The notes under the pieces were generated by a model. That model made no database searches. It was not told the origin of the DNA and saw only the letters and a list, made by a program, of their open reading frames with translations. Position numbers and translations under genes: made by a program. 64,000 nucleotides of DNA from positions 34,706 through 98,705 of the forward strand of contig JALRLY010000270.1 of assembly GCA_023647555.1 (NCBI GenBank), read 5' to 3'. Below, piece after piece: positions 16,661-25,824 of the stretch. Within the stretch, counting starts at the first letter, position 1; each line of letters starts with the position of its first letter. This DNA is from Pancytospora philotis. Taxonomy: Eukaryota; Microsporidia.

Positions 16661-17383
16661 ATGGGTTCGCAAAGACAAAATCTCCCTACAATAAATTTCC
16701 ACGGCGCCGATGCGAGTTCGGGCAGCGACGAGTCGGACAGCGGCAGCAGGGAGTGCGAGCAGGCGGGCAACACGAGCCAGCGCGCCGCAGAGCACCAAAG
16801 CCCCCGCAAGATCGAGCTGCGTGCAGTATCAACGCAGGACGGCGCCGACAAGCCCAAGAAGCCCGCCAACGTTCCGGCGCGCGGCCTGAAAAACCGGCCC
16901 GCAAACTTTGTAAATCTGCGGGCGAAGAGTCGCAAGAGTCTGGCGTGGACGAAGGATGAAGTGAATGCGCTGGTCAGAGGCATCAACAGCGGTGGCGTGG
17001 GCAATTGGATGAAAATCATTGAGGATAACCGGGGCGTATTCCACGCCGAGAGGCGCGTCATTGACCTGGTCAATAAATACAGGCTTATCACCAAGACCAC
17101 GTCGTTCCACAAGACCCCCAAGCGCCACTGGGTGTACCTGGACGAAAACCACGAGCCTGCGAAGAGCTCTGGCGGCGACCTGCTCATCTTCCACGACAAG
17201 TTCCCCTTCGTCGTTGCGACGAAGGCCGCCAAGCTGCTCGACTTTCACGGCGAAAACACCAGGGACATCGAGATACAGGAGCTGGACAACCACAGCAACG
17301 CGCACCGCTATCGGATTTACGTGCGGGACGACGGCCTCTTCAAGACTAAGAAGATTATACCCCCGCGGCCGCGACTTGATTAA
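16661..17383 (+). CDS. telobox-type Myb/SANT DNA-binding protein (TRF-like)
   Basis: The product has 240 residues. The N-terminal 90 residues are disordered (Ser, Asp, Glu, then Lys/Pro). Residues about 91-145 form one Myb repeat: RKSLAWTKDEVNALVRGINS, GGVGNWMKII, then RRVIDLVNKYRLITK. The W/W spacing and the VDL.DK.R-type third helix are those of TRF1/TRF2/Taz1 and related telomere-binding proteins, whose single Myb repeat reads TTAGGG-like DNA. The C-terminal 95 residues form a separate domain of unknown type (WVYLDENHEPAKSSGG and onwards). A role at telomeres is inferred from the domain; a general transcription factor is possible. The stop overlaps AATAAATAA. Confidence 0.65.
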   Translation: MGSQRQNLPTINFHGADASSGSDESDSGSRECEQAGNTSQRAAEHQSPRKIELRAVSTQDGADKPKKPANVPARGLKNRPANFVNLRAKSRKSLAWTKDEVNALVRGINSGGVGNWMKIIEDNRGVFHAERRVIDLVNKYRLITKTTSFHKTPKRHWVYLDENHEPAKSSGGDLLIFHDKFPFVVATKAAKLLDFHGENTRDIEIQELDNHSNAHRYRIYVRDDGLFKTKKIIPPRPRLD

Positions 17384-18071
17384 ATAAATAATGCATTCAG
17401 ATACTTGCTTTTGTCCGGTGAGGATGCGGCTCCCTTCTTACGCTCGTATTGTTGCCATAGGCTAGACAGTTATTCCATATCCGCCCGGACGTTGATTTCG
17501 GGACCACCGTTTAACACGCCATTAGAAGGTTTGCGCAGCCATTTGCTATTCCTTTCCAAATATTCAGGTGGGTTATTTGCAATGAGACACAGTATCGCAA
17601 TGATCTGCGGTTCGTCTGGGTCTTGCGACATGCACCCGCAGTCTTATACCAAGTAGAGCCTGAAATGGCGCTACTGAATACAGACTTAACAAGATTACAT
17701 GGAATTCTGCCTACACGAGTAGAGCAGGCGAACTGCGGCGCCTAAAGTTAAAGCATTAGACGCTATGGCTCCATCTTTATAAACCATATGACCATTGGTG
17801 GTGACACAGCTTTCAATGCCGAAACGGTAAAATCGCTACGCATTTGATGCGAGGCGTTTAGCTATTCCATTTTCTGCGCGGTAATAAAACGCTTGCTTGC
17901 CGTATCGTAAAATTTGCGTTGTCTTTTCTGAAAGCGCCGCGTCTTCATGCACTACGCTGCAACTTACCGTACGTGCAAAAAATGGTGGGCACAGAGCCCA
18001 AGAAGCCCGCGTGCCGCGCAGGATGCCCCATGCACGGCCCAATGACGGCAGCCGCCGCCCGTGCTGACCGC
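17384..18071. other. spacer upstream of eL30
   Basis: A long gap for this genome. No codon bias, tRNA or hairpin noticed. A GC-rich 44-codon frame at 17982-18116 is discussed under rejected items. Confidence 0.5.
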
Positions 18072-18101
18072 AAAATTTTTAAAAAATTTGCGACAAATTT
18101 T
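18072..18101 (+). promoter_or_regulatory. triple AAATTT element upstream of eL30
   Basis: Three adjacent elements, AAAATTTTT (18072-18080), AAAAAATTT (18081-18089) and AAATTTT (18095-18101), then GGCCCTA and the ATG. Multiple AAATTT signals in front of a ribosomal protein gene fit what is known for microsporidia. Confidence 0.6.
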
Positions 18102-18108
18102 GGCCCTA

Positions 18109-18435
18109 ATGAGTAAACGCGTTAATAAGCAGACTGGCCTGTCCGTGCAGCTTCCCCTTGCCCTCAGAACCGGCAAGTATGTCGTCGGATTTAACAAGGT
18201 CATCAAGAGCATCATCCACAAGCGCTCCAAGTGCGTGGTTGTGTCCTCCAACTTCCCCAAGATGATGCGCGCCCGCCTCGAGTACTACTGCGTCCTGGCC
18301 AACCACATCCCGATCAAGTTCTACGAGGGCACCAACAACGAGCTTTCTGTGCTGTCCGGCTTCGACTTCCGCGCGTCGGTGATCTCCATCATCGAGCCTG
18401 GAGAGGCTGAGTTCAATGATATTGTCTGCGCCTAA
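18109..18435 (+). CDS. RPL30: large-subunit ribosomal protein eL30
   Basis: The product has 108 residues, the usual size. The family's L7Ae-like fold is visible: LPLALRTGKYVVGFNKVIKS, then KCVVVSSNFP, then RARLEYYCVLANHIPIKFY, GTNNELSVLSG and a final VISIIEPGEAEF strand. These match eL30 positions such as SGKY.LG, ELEYYAML and GNNELG. The N-terminus is a little longer and more basic than usual. The bases after the start (GAGTAAACG and on) resemble an intron donor, but splicing there would destroy the frame, so the gene is read as intronless. Confidence 0.92.
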   Translation: MSKRVNKQTGLSVQLPLALRTGKYVVGFNKVIKSIIHKRSKCVVVSSNFPKMMRARLEYYCVLANHIPIKFYEGTNNELSVLSGFDFRASVISIIEPGEAEFNDIVCA

Positions 18436-18767
18436 ACGCCTCATTAAACAAAATTGCTTACCCTCGTGTTCTTTTTGCTGTCTGTGCGTGCTGGTTGCGA
18501 GGAGACGCGTCCAAAGAGCGGCATGCAGCCGTTAGATCCGACCAGCAGGCTGGCCAAAATCGGATATGCTACTTAGATATACTGCAGCGATACGTCGGAT
18601 AGCGTTGCTTAGGCAAAGTTGTCCATAACCATATTTAAAGCGTGTCTATAAGTAAGGACACGCGCAGGCTCTTGTCCTGGCGTGCCCTAGCCACCCAGGT
18701 GCTGTCACATACACAGTAGCCGCAATAAAGCACACTACATAAGGCAAATACGAATATCAAAACGAAT
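18436..18767. other. spacer between convergent eL30 and Ste24
   Basis: No gene seen. Confidence 0.55.
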
Positions 18768-19967
18768 TTACTTCTGTTTCTTCATTTCGGCGTCGATCAG
18801 CTCGAGGCGCTCAGCAAGCGTGGGATGGGAGTTGTTGACAACCGAGAACAGGGGGTCGTAGACGGGCGCCGACATGTTCTCCTTGCCGATCTTGATCAGG
18901 CCGGAGCGCAGCGCCTCGCCGTGGCCGAGCCCGACGCTGTAGCGGTCGGCCTGGCGCTCGAGCATGCGCACGATGCAGTTCTTGAACAGGCTGAGCGGGA
19001 GATCCAGAATGCTGCTCCAGCACATGAAGTAGATCAGCTGGAACGCGGGGGAAAGGGCGTCGTGCGCGCACATGATCCTGTTGAACATGTAAATGAAGAC
19101 GCCGATGACAGCGATGCTGATGGCCTGCAGACAGAAGACGTGGGAGTGGCGCCAGTGCCCGAGCTCGTGCGCGAGCACGGCAAGGATCTCGTCCTCGCTG
19201 AGCTGCTTCAGAATCGTGTCGTAGAGCACGATCCGCTTCATATTTCCGAAGCCGCACAGGAACGCGTTCGAGTGGTTGGAGCGCTTCGAGCCGTCCATCA
19301 CGAAGATCCTGGAGCCTGTGAAGCCCACGCCCTCCGCGAGCGCCTGGATCCTCGTCTTGAGCGATCCATCGTCGAGCAGCGAGAGCTTGTTGAAGAGCGG
19401 CATGATCAGCGTCGGGTACGCGATCGCAAGGACCACGATGAGCACGGAGAGCATCGCCCACCACAGCATCCAGTACTTCGCCACGTCCAGCCCGATGAAG
19501 AGAAGCGAGACGTAGCCGAGGATGGATGTGAAGACGAACCCGAGGAAGATGTCGATGCCGCAGTCCTTGAGGAAAACGAAAACGGTTTTGTTATTGAAGC
19601 CGAATGCGCGCTCAATGACAAAGTCGAAGTAGAAGGCCGTGGGCATCTCAAAGAGCTTGCTCAGCAGGCACGAGAGGTAGAGCAGACACATCTCCGAGCC
19701 GCGGCGACCCTTCAGATAGTTGGCGTACAGCGAGTCGAGAATCCGGAGGTGCGCGTAGGTCTTCACGAGCTCGAACAGCTTCAGGAATATGCTGTAGCGC
19801 ACTTTGGCGGAGGAGTAGGAGACTGCCTTTGTGTATTCTTCGCCGGTGAACAGCTCCTGCGTAACCTGCGTCTGCTTGCCAGCGAGTGCGCGCTTCTGCC
19901 TGTACAGCAGGTACGTGTAGGCCAGGGCATCGATGCCCAGAATCGCCATCGTAGCCGCCAGCAACAT
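18768..19967 (-). CDS. STE24: CAAX prenyl protease Ste24 (zinc metalloprotease)
   Basis: The product has 399 residues. Ste24 is a multi-pass membrane protease of the ER and inner nuclear envelope that cleaves prenylated CAAX proteins and clears clogged translocons. The zinc site is complete: HELGH at 267-271 and the third ligand Glu337 in ERQAD. Upstream, SKRSNHSNAFLCGFG and RIVLYDTIL are family signatures, and SHPTLAERL near the C-terminus is also conserved. About seven hydrophobic segments are visible. Yeast Ste24 is 453 residues, so this is a modestly shortened copy. ATG at 19967 begins the first hydrophobic segment; the frame is open further upstream but without the conserved pattern. Confidence 0.88.
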   Translation of the reverse strand: MLLAATMAILGIDALAYTYLLYRQKRALAGKQTQVTQELFTGEEYTKAVSYSSAKVRYSIFLKLFELVKTYAHLRILDSLYANYLKGRRGSEMCLLYLSCLLSKLFEMPTAFYFDFVIERAFGFNNKTVFVFLKDCGIDIFLGFVFTSILGYVSLLFIGLDVAKYWMLWWAMLSVLIVVLAIAYPTLIMPLFNKLSLLDDGSLKTRIQALAEGVGFTGSRIFVMDGSKRSNHSNAFLCGFGNMKRIVLYDTILKQLSEDEILAVLAHELGHWRHSHVFCLQAISIAVIGVFIYMFNRIMCAHDALSPAFQLIYFMCWSSILDLPLSLFKNCIVRMLERQADRYSVGLGHGEALRSGLIKIGKENMSAPVYDPLFSVVNNSHPTLAERLELIDAEMKKQK

Positions 19968-20372
19968 GCAAGGGTTGAAATATTTTTGCTTATCTGCTAT
20001 GCGCAGCTCCCACGCCTGCACTGAAACATACGAAAGCTTTGGAGTGGCCGCAGTACTTGTTCTTGGGTGGATCCTCCGAATGAGATCTTTTGATAGAGAT
20101 GGTCGGTAGCTTGGTTTGCAGTATTTGAATCTACTGCGGAGATGAAAGCCAGCACCGCGGCGCACCATCAAAATAAAGAAATCCAATCACCAGCAATCAT
20201 AACTCAATATTTTAATTATCAGAGGATTGGTACTGCATACAGGGCTGTGTATAGCTTGGCGTACAGAGAGGACGCTGCTGCTGTGGCGCCTCGCTTTAGC
20301 ACAGCCCAGAAAAGCCGCAGCCACGCTGTATTATAGCTGCGCCAGTATCAGATGCACTTCATCTAGCGCATG
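19968..20372. other. spacer between Ste24 and the ferredoxin gene
   Basis: No gene seen. Confidence 0.55.
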
Positions 20373-20738
20373 CTAATGCAGCGGGGGCCGGTACCCATCC
20401 ACAGCGAGATTTCTGGTGCACCGCGGAATCTCGAATATTTTGTTCGTCATCTTCGGACACACCACGACCTGGCAGCCCAGACGGCTCGTCGGTTGCAGGC
20501 CAAACGCAAGATCGAGGAGATCGTTTTCCCTGTCGCTCACGGCGTTGGGATCAAACAGCTCTTTGTCCACGACCACGTGGCACGTGGAGCAGGCGAGGCT
20601 GCCCTCGCACGCACCCTCGAGGGGCACTTTATTTCTGTGCGCGGCGTCCAGCAGCGTCTCGCCGACGTACGCCTTTACAGGCAGCAGCTCGTGCTGGTGC
20701 TGGAAGAAGATATCCACAGTCTCGCCGGGCTCCTTCAT
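20373..20738 (-). CDS. YAH1: [2Fe-2S] ferredoxin, adrenodoxin/Yah1 type (mitosomal)
   Basis: The product has 121 residues. Yah1-type ferredoxins supply electrons for Fe-S cluster synthesis in mitochondria and mitosomes. The cluster ligands are complete: Cys44, Cys50 and Cys53 in CEGSLACSTC (C-x5-C-x2-C) and Cys89 in SRLGCQV. FDPNAVSDRENDLLDLA follows the adrenodoxin pattern, and SRLGCQVVV is the conserved C-terminal strand. The frame opens 29 codons further (ATG at 20825) with a basic stretch that could target mitosomes, but an AAAAATTTA element at 20758-20765 lies inside that extension, so ATG at 20738 is preferred. If correct, no presequence remains. Confidence 0.87.
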   Translation of the reverse strand: MKEPGETVDIFFQHQHELLPVKAYVGETLLDAAHRNKVPLEGACEGSLACSTCHVVVDKELFDPNAVSDRENDLLDLAFGLQPTSRLGCQVVVCPKMTNKIFEIPRCTRNLAVDGYRPPLH

Positions 20739-21039
20739 ATGCACCGGCAGCGCTGGTAAATTTTTATTGCGGGGCTGAAATAGCACCAGAGGCCGCTTGG
20801 CGTGGGCAAAAGCGACGCGGTGCATCCATTACGAGAATGCAGCGCTCTTCGATAAACTATAGAAAATTTTGCAAAGTGTATGGCATTTATTTCTAGAAAT
20901 GAATATGTGCCATGGCACTTTAGAGCCTGAGCCGCAGACGTATCCAGCCTCGGTGCAACTGCGAGTCTACGGATCTTAATTACACATGTCTTGATCACCC
21001 TATCGGGTCTTTCGTGCTACCCCGGGCCTTACCACCGTC
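20739..21039. other. spacer between divergent ferredoxin and acidic orphan
   Basis: No gene beyond the possible upstream extension of the ferredoxin to 20825. Confidence 0.5.
20758..20765 (-). promoter_or_regulatory. AAAAATTT element upstream of the ferredoxin
   Basis: 19 nt before the ATG at 20738. It favours the short form of the protein. Confidence 0.4.
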
Positions 21040-22116
21040 ATGAGCCGCGCCATGGATACCCCTATGGAGCACTCAAGCGAAAGCAATACAGCAGCTGCTG
21101 AAAAGGAGAATTGCGATGCCGCATTGAGCAGTGCCGCGTACGGCGCGGAACGCAGACCGATCCGCAGCAGCGCCCGCCCACTGGGGCCTGGCCAGCCTGG
21201 CTACCAGTCGGCGCTTGGGGAGCCCTTTGCGCAGTACGAGGAGATCCGCGAGCGGGTGCTTGCCGAGCTCCGGATCAGCAAGATACAGAAGAACATCAAA
21301 CGTGCGGTGCTTGGCGAGCAGGACGATGGGATAGAGCTCAACTTCTACAAGGCCGTCGAGGCCGACTACGAGCTGAGCGACGACATGACGGCGCTGCTCA
21401 GCCAGAGCAACGCCAGCGGCATCGAGGGCGATCTGCTGCTGGAGCGCGGGCACATGGGCAGCGAAGACGCAGATGGGAATACGCAGTCAGAGGAAGAGGA
21501 CGGTAGTGGCGAAACAGAACAACCATTGCACAAGGAGCGCAGACTAACGAGGCCGCACTCAGACAGAAGATCGCGGATCAGTCGTCTTGTGGATGTTGAA
21601 GCCGACTGCTCCGAGGAGTCGGGCTCGAACGTGGACGAGGAGGACTGCGATCTCGAGGACCTGGTGAGCGCCGGGAGCGACGATGGCTCCGACGACGCGG
21701 CCAGTCTGTTTGGGGACCGCCAGCTCCGGGCCGAGGAGCAGGAGCTGCGCTACCTCAAAAGGCAGTTTGCTGAGAAGCGGCGCGCGCAGAAGCTGGCACA
21801 GACTAGCGCCGTAGCGCATGCGGAGCCTGGTCTTGCTCCGGACATGCTGGACGACTTTGTTGAGGACAGCCTTCCTGAAGTCCTTGAGGTGGATATGTCC
21901 GAGCTCGGGATGGCTGGCCAGGATGCAGCGGTCAGCGGAGCTCCATTCCAGGCCGCTGCTAAGCCCAAGGAGGAGGCGGTCGCGAGCGCTAAGGCCCGCA
22001 CGGATCTTAAGCCTGCTGGAAAACTCTTCAGCAACACTGAGACGGCGTTGGAAAGGCTTCTGAAGAAGGCTGAGAAGAAGGTCACCGGCTTTAGGGAGCT
22101 CGGCAATGACAACTAG
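21040..22116 (+). CDS. acidic, largely disordered protein of unknown function
   Basis: The product has 358 residues. No family recognised. A short helical segment (EEIRERVLAELRISKIQKNI and on, about residues 67-110) is followed by a long acidic, Ser-rich stretch (about 140-240, with CSEESGSNVDEEDCDLEDL), a charged helix (EEQELRYLKRQFAEKRRAQK, about 228-250), then DMLDDFVEDSLPEVLEVDM and a basic C-terminal helix (ALERLLKKAEKKV). The acidic patches and short helices suggest a nuclear scaffold or checkpoint-mediator type protein, but nothing identifies one. ATG at 21040 follows GGCCTTACCACCGTC; ATG at 21052 is an alternative. Confidence 0.6.
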   Translation: MSRAMDTPMEHSSESNTAAAEKENCDAALSSAAYGAERRPIRSSARPLGPGQPGYQSALGEPFAQYEEIRERVLAELRISKIQKNIKRAVLGEQDDGIELNFYKAVEADYELSDDMTALLSQSNASGIEGDLLLERGHMGSEDADGNTQSEEEDGSGETEQPLHKERRLTRPHSDRRSRISRLVDVEADCSEESGSNVDEEDCDLEDLVSAGSDDGSDDAASLFGDRQLRAEEQELRYLKRQFAEKRRAQKLAQTSAVAHAEPGLAPDMLDDFVEDSLPEVLEVDMSELGMAGQDAAVSGAPFQAAAKPKEEAVASAKARTDLKPAGKLFSNTETALERLLKKAEKKVTGFRELGNDN

Positions 22117-22298
22117 CATCACAGTGCAGAATATGCTTGGGCAGCTTCTATCTTTTTATGATAGTTTGTGCTTACATTACTCTGTGCTTACGACCCGAGC
22201 TTTAAATCATAATGCATACCAAGATTACAATAATGACGAGTAGAATCAACAAATGCAGACTAGAAGGATTAGGCCCGCAGTAATAAATTTACTCTATT

Positions 22299-23846
22299 TT
22301 AGTGCAGCTGGATTTTCCTTATTTGCTTGCGGAATGCAACGCCCGTGCACAGGATTGCGGTTACAGCGAGAAGCACAGAGACCTTTGGCCCTCTCAGCGC
22401 GAAGAAGAACCTCTTGAGCAGCAGCCGTATTTTGGTGTAGAACACCAGGAGGTACAGCCGGCGGCGCTTAAAGGCTTCCGATTTAATGGTGCTCCATGCC
22501 ATGGCCAGGCTCCGCGGGAGACCGTAGCCGTTCTCGAGCATGTAGACCAGGTTGTAGGCGCACTCGAGCGACGACTGCGCTCCGTAGATGTAGTGCGAGG
22601 CAGCCATCTCGTAGGACCGCTCGACGCCGCGTCCGTAGTAGTAGCAGTCACCGAGCTGCCGGTGGTATCTGGAGTCCTTGCCGCCCAAATCGTGCAGAAT
22701 GCGCACCATAATCGCCTCCTGGTCAGCGAACAGCTTGTGCGTGCGCAGAATGTGGAATGCGTTCTTAAGCGCGATGGGCACGTTGAACTCAGCTATGTAC
22801 AGGTAGAGCAGCGCGGCCTTCCGCATATTTCCGCGCTCGTAGGCCTCGTACGCCTCATTGCAGTGCTTGAGGATGAAGGGCGAGTAGTCGGTGATGCTCT
22901 TCATCGACTGCATCGCGCTCGAGCCCTGCGCATGGCGCGCCAGCGCATACTCGTAGACAGCGGGCATGTAGCCCTTCGCAGCCGCATTTACAAGGTGCGT
23001 CCACAGCGCAATGGCGATGTCCTCGCCGCTGCTCTGGCCATCGAGTGACGAGCCCAGCAGCTTGTAGCAGACATATTGCGCCTCGGGCTCCTGGGCCAGA
23101 TTGGTGATGGACTTGAGCGTCTGCACGGCCCCGGCCAGGTCGTTGTAGTGCGGATGCGCAAGGACCTTGGCGATCCCGAGGATACTGTTGTTATCCAGCA
23201 GCTTCTTCCCGGTGATGTAGTAGTCCATCGCCTTCTCCAAATCCACAGGCTCGCCGAGCCCGTAGTAGTAGATGTCGCCGACCAGCCCGAACGCCTTGGG
23301 GACGCGGCATTTGGCCAGGTAGAGCAGCTCCTTCTTGGTCTGCGCAGGGCTGATCTTGTTGTTGCCGATCGCATCGAAGAACTTCTGCAGGATCGCAGGG
23401 TCGAGCGTCCATATGTTGACCAGGACATGCCGCAGCTCGCTGTTCTCGCTGCTCTTGATGTCCTTTATCTCAGAGAAGTCGTACCGGTTCGCGAGGTACT
23501 GCTGCACGATGTCGTTCGCGTGGCCACAGAGTATCTTGAGGATCCGCGCATCGGCCATCCGCAGCGTGGGCGTGCGCTTGAAGGAGAGCTTGCGGGACGC
23601 GGGCTTTGCGCTGCGCCCGAGCAGCAGGCTGGTCGGCATCGCGTGGGGGTCGCCCTCGGTGAGCAGCTCCTGGAGCCCCGCCGCGAAATCCTCGTGGAAC
23701 CGCTTTGCAATGAAAAACTTCAGCGTGCGGTCCTTCTCGCTGGTCGCCGGCAGCTTGGCCGCGGCCTCCACGTCGCCGTCCTCGAAGAGCGTCTTCTCGA
23801 GCAGACTGCTTCCGCTGGCCAGAGCAGTAAAAAGCAGCGCCCGCAT
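22299..23846 (-). CDS. Sel1-repeat ER protein, Hrd3/SEL1L-like
   Basis: The product has 515 residues. It starts with a short hydrophobic segment (ALLFTALASGSS), contains Sel1 repeats in at least two clusters (FGLVGDIYYYGLGEPVDLEK around residues 195-215; LGDCYYYGRGVERSYEMAAS with HYIYGAQ and YMLENGYGLPRS around 385-445) and ends with one membrane helix (VSVLLAVTAILCTGVAF) and a basic tail. Signal, Sel1 repeats and a C-terminal anchor are the plan of Hrd3/SEL1L, the lumenal partner of the Hrd1 ubiquitin ligase in ER-associated degradation. No Hrd1 gene is in the window. Another Sel1-repeat secretory protein is the alternative. Confidence 0.68.
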   Translation of the reverse strand: MRALLFTALASGSSLLEKTLFEDGDVEAAAKLPATSEKDRTLKFFIAKRFHEDFAAGLQELLTEGDPHAMPTSLLLGRSAKPASRKLSFKRTPTLRMADARILKILCGHANDIVQQYLANRYDFSEIKDIKSSENSELRHVLVNIWTLDPAILQKFFDAIGNNKISPAQTKKELLYLAKCRVPKAFGLVGDIYYYGLGEPVDLEKAMDYYITGKKLLDNNSILGIAKVLAHPHYNDLAGAVQTLKSITNLAQEPEAQYVCYKLLGSSLDGQSSGEDIAIALWTHLVNAAAKGYMPAVYEYALARHAQGSSAMQSMKSITDYSPFILKHCNEAYEAYERGNMRKAALLYLYIAEFNVPIALKNAFHILRTHKLFADQEAIMVRILHDLGGKDSRYHRQLGDCYYYGRGVERSYEMAASHYIYGAQSSLECAYNLVYMLENGYGLPRSLAMAWSTIKSEAFKRRRLYLLVFYTKIRLLLKRFFFALRGPKVSVLLAVTAILCTGVAFRKQIRKIQLH

Positions 23847-24225
23847 TTAGGGGTGCTCCAGAATCGGGAAGATGCATCAGTGCTAGTCGAAATATTTTCG
23901 AACGTGGCTTTTCGTAGCACAGCCTTGTTGTAGGAGTGACGCACTGCCTATCGCCTTGTTAGGTCTCTGACGCACCGTAAACACAGCGCTCATCCTCGTG
24001 TCTGTGCACAAACAGCTCCTGTCATCAAAATGATCACCAAATTATTTTGATGAAGTGATGCATGTCTGCTGCGAAGTTAGAGGTGCTTCTATCTTGCGCA
24101 TTGATATCAGTTTAGTTTTTTGCCTGCGCTTACTGTACGGCTTTATTTCTTTGCTGGCAGCGCTTGCCGTTCTGCAGCGCGACGGTGCAATTTTTGGCAA
24201 TGGCCCTGCTATTTTCCGAGCCCAG
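23847..24225. other. spacer between divergent Hrd3-like and Pfs2
   Basis: The Pfs2 frame is open from 24055, but this part is AT-rich and hydrophobic by chance. An AATTTTTGGC element lies at 24189-24198, about 28 nt before the Pfs2 ATG. Confidence 0.5.
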
Positions 24226-25476
24226 ATGGACCGGCGCGCGAAGGAGAAGACCATCAAGCAGATCGTAAGCGCGCGCTTCCAGAACCCTAAGTTCATCTAC
24301 GACGGCAAGCGCATGCAGCCGGTGTACGACCGCAAGGTCTACGACTACTCGTCCTGCGTGATATACGAGCGGCTCGCGCCGATGCATCCGTGGTTCAGCG
24401 ATCCGCGCTACAACTTGAAGTCGCAGATCCTGGGGCTCAAGCCGCCCGGCGCCGTCAGCGCGCGCGAGGGTCTGCCGTGCCGCTTCCTGCACATGTGCAT
24501 CAACAAGGTGCGCAGCCCCGTCAACGCGATCATCTGGAACCCCGACGGCCGGCGGCTGCTGGGCGGCAGTCTGGCCGGCGAAATCACCATGTGGAACGCG
24601 TTCGCGTTCAACTTTGACACGATCCTGCAGGCGCACGAGTCGCCGCTGCGCTCTATGGCGTGGTCGCCGTCCGGCCGGTTTCTGATCAGCGGCGACAGCG
24701 ACGGCATCGTGAAGTACTGGCACCCGTCGATGAGCAACATCCAGCTCATCGAGGCGCACGCAGAGGCCGTCAAGGACCTCAGCTTCTCGTACACCGACGC
24801 GAAGTTCTGCTCGGCCTCCGACGACGGCTCCATCAAGATCTGGGACAGCGTCACGTCCAAGGCGGAGCTGGTGCTCAGCGGCCACAACTGGGACGTGCGC
24901 AAGGCGCAGTGGCATCCGCACTACGCGCTGATCGCGTCGGGCGGCAAGGACAACCTCGTGAAGCTGTGGGACCCGCGCGTGGAGAAGGCGATCGGCACCT
25001 TCCACTTCCACAAGAACACCATCATGGCCGTGCAGTGGTACAAGAATGACTATCTGATCACCGGCGGGAAGGACCGCACGGTCAGGCGCTTCGAGCTGCG
25101 GACAATGAAGGAGGCGTTCTCCTACAAGTCGATCGACAGCGACATCACAGCGATCGCCGCGCACCCGTTCTCCAACGTCTTTGCCACCGGCTGCGGCGAC
25201 GGCTCGCTGCTCCACTGGCACGAGAACTCGAACGCGCCGATCTTCGAGTCCGACAACAAGCACAGCAACACCATCTGGTCGCTCGACTACCACCCCGCCG
25301 GGCATCTGCTCGCGAGCGGCAGCGCAGACTCGATGATCAAGTTCTGGGGCAGAAGGCGCCCGATAGACCTTGTCCGCGACTACGCAGTGCCGAAGAGCGT
25401 GTTCGCCGAGGATGTCCGCTGGGACGAGAATGCGCCCATTCCTGGCCTGTGCGAGACTCTGAGCGACGCTGACTAG
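24226..25476 (+). CDS. PFS2: polyadenylation factor subunit Pfs2/WDR33
   Basis: The product has 416 residues. Pfs2 (WDR33 in animals, which reads AAUAAA) is the WD40 subunit of the cleavage and polyadenylation factor. The N-terminal YDGKRMQPVYDRKVYDYSS block is specific to this family, followed by seven WD40 blades: IIWNPDGRRLLGGSLAGEIT; HESPLRSMAWSPSGRFLISG; HAEAVKDLSFSY; SGHNWDVRKAQWHPHYALIA; FHFHKNTIMAVQW; the DSDITAIAAHPFSNVFATG region; and TIWSLDYHPAGHLLASGSAD. The protein stops soon after the propeller, so the long C-terminal part of WDR33 is absent. Genes here do carry AATAAA near their stops, which this factor would recognise. Codon bias is strong. Confidence 0.9.
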   Translation: MDRRAKEKTIKQIVSARFQNPKFIYDGKRMQPVYDRKVYDYSSCVIYERLAPMHPWFSDPRYNLKSQILGLKPPGAVSAREGLPCRFLHMCINKVRSPVNAIIWNPDGRRLLGGSLAGEITMWNAFAFNFDTILQAHESPLRSMAWSPSGRFLISGDSDGIVKYWHPSMSNIQLIEAHAEAVKDLSFSYTDAKFCSASDDGSIKIWDSVTSKAELVLSGHNWDVRKAQWHPHYALIASGGKDNLVKLWDPRVEKAIGTFHFHKNTIMAVQWYKNDYLITGGKDRTVRRFELRTMKEAFSYKSIDSDITAIAAHPFSNVFATGCGDGSLLHWHENSNAPIFESDNKHSNTIWSLDYHPAGHLLASGSADSMIKFWGRRRPIDLVRDYAVPKSVFAEDVRWDENAPIPGLCETLSDAD

Positions 25477-25824
25477 TGTGCATCTGCGGCAGTTGTAAAA
25501 TTGACCTGTGCATGTCTTCGCTCCAGTCCTATCAGCAATTAAATTTTTGTGCTTCATGAATGCCAAACTTGTAGCCCTGAGCCACCATTTTAGTTATATT
25601 ACTTTGTGAACTCTTTGATGCTAGGATTTGCTATTATAAAGAGTGTCTGATAGTCCATATCTCATCGTGATACACATGTCCTTTAAGCAGCTCGAAACAT
25701 CGCCAAAACCCATGCCGAATTGCGCCTCTAAAACTATTCGGAAAAATACAAACCGGTAAGGCATTTATTGGCGCTGTAGCAAAAATTGTGCCTAAATATA
25801 ACTAAAAGGCACAGACAGACAGCG
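25477..25824. other. spacer between convergent Pfs2 and Utp7
   Basis: AT-rich 3' flanks. No gene seen. Confidence 0.6.

Noticed and set aside
17982..18116. 44-codon frame upstream of eL30, sharing its last bases with the eL30 start
   Set aside because: The three AAATTT elements of eL30 lie inside it, so it would not be on the eL30 mRNA; no similarity recognised.
18112..18131. Possible intron at the eL30 start (GTAAAC...AATAAGCAG)
   Set aside because: 20 nt, not a multiple of three; removal destroys the frame, while the unspliced frame gives a normal eL30.
18825..20024. 399-codon open frame antisense to Ste24
   Set aside because: Same mirror effect; the sense frame has HELGH and the other Ste24 signatures.
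24130..25566. 478-codon open frame antisense to Pfs2
   Set aside because: No conserved content; the sense frame is a complete Pfs2.
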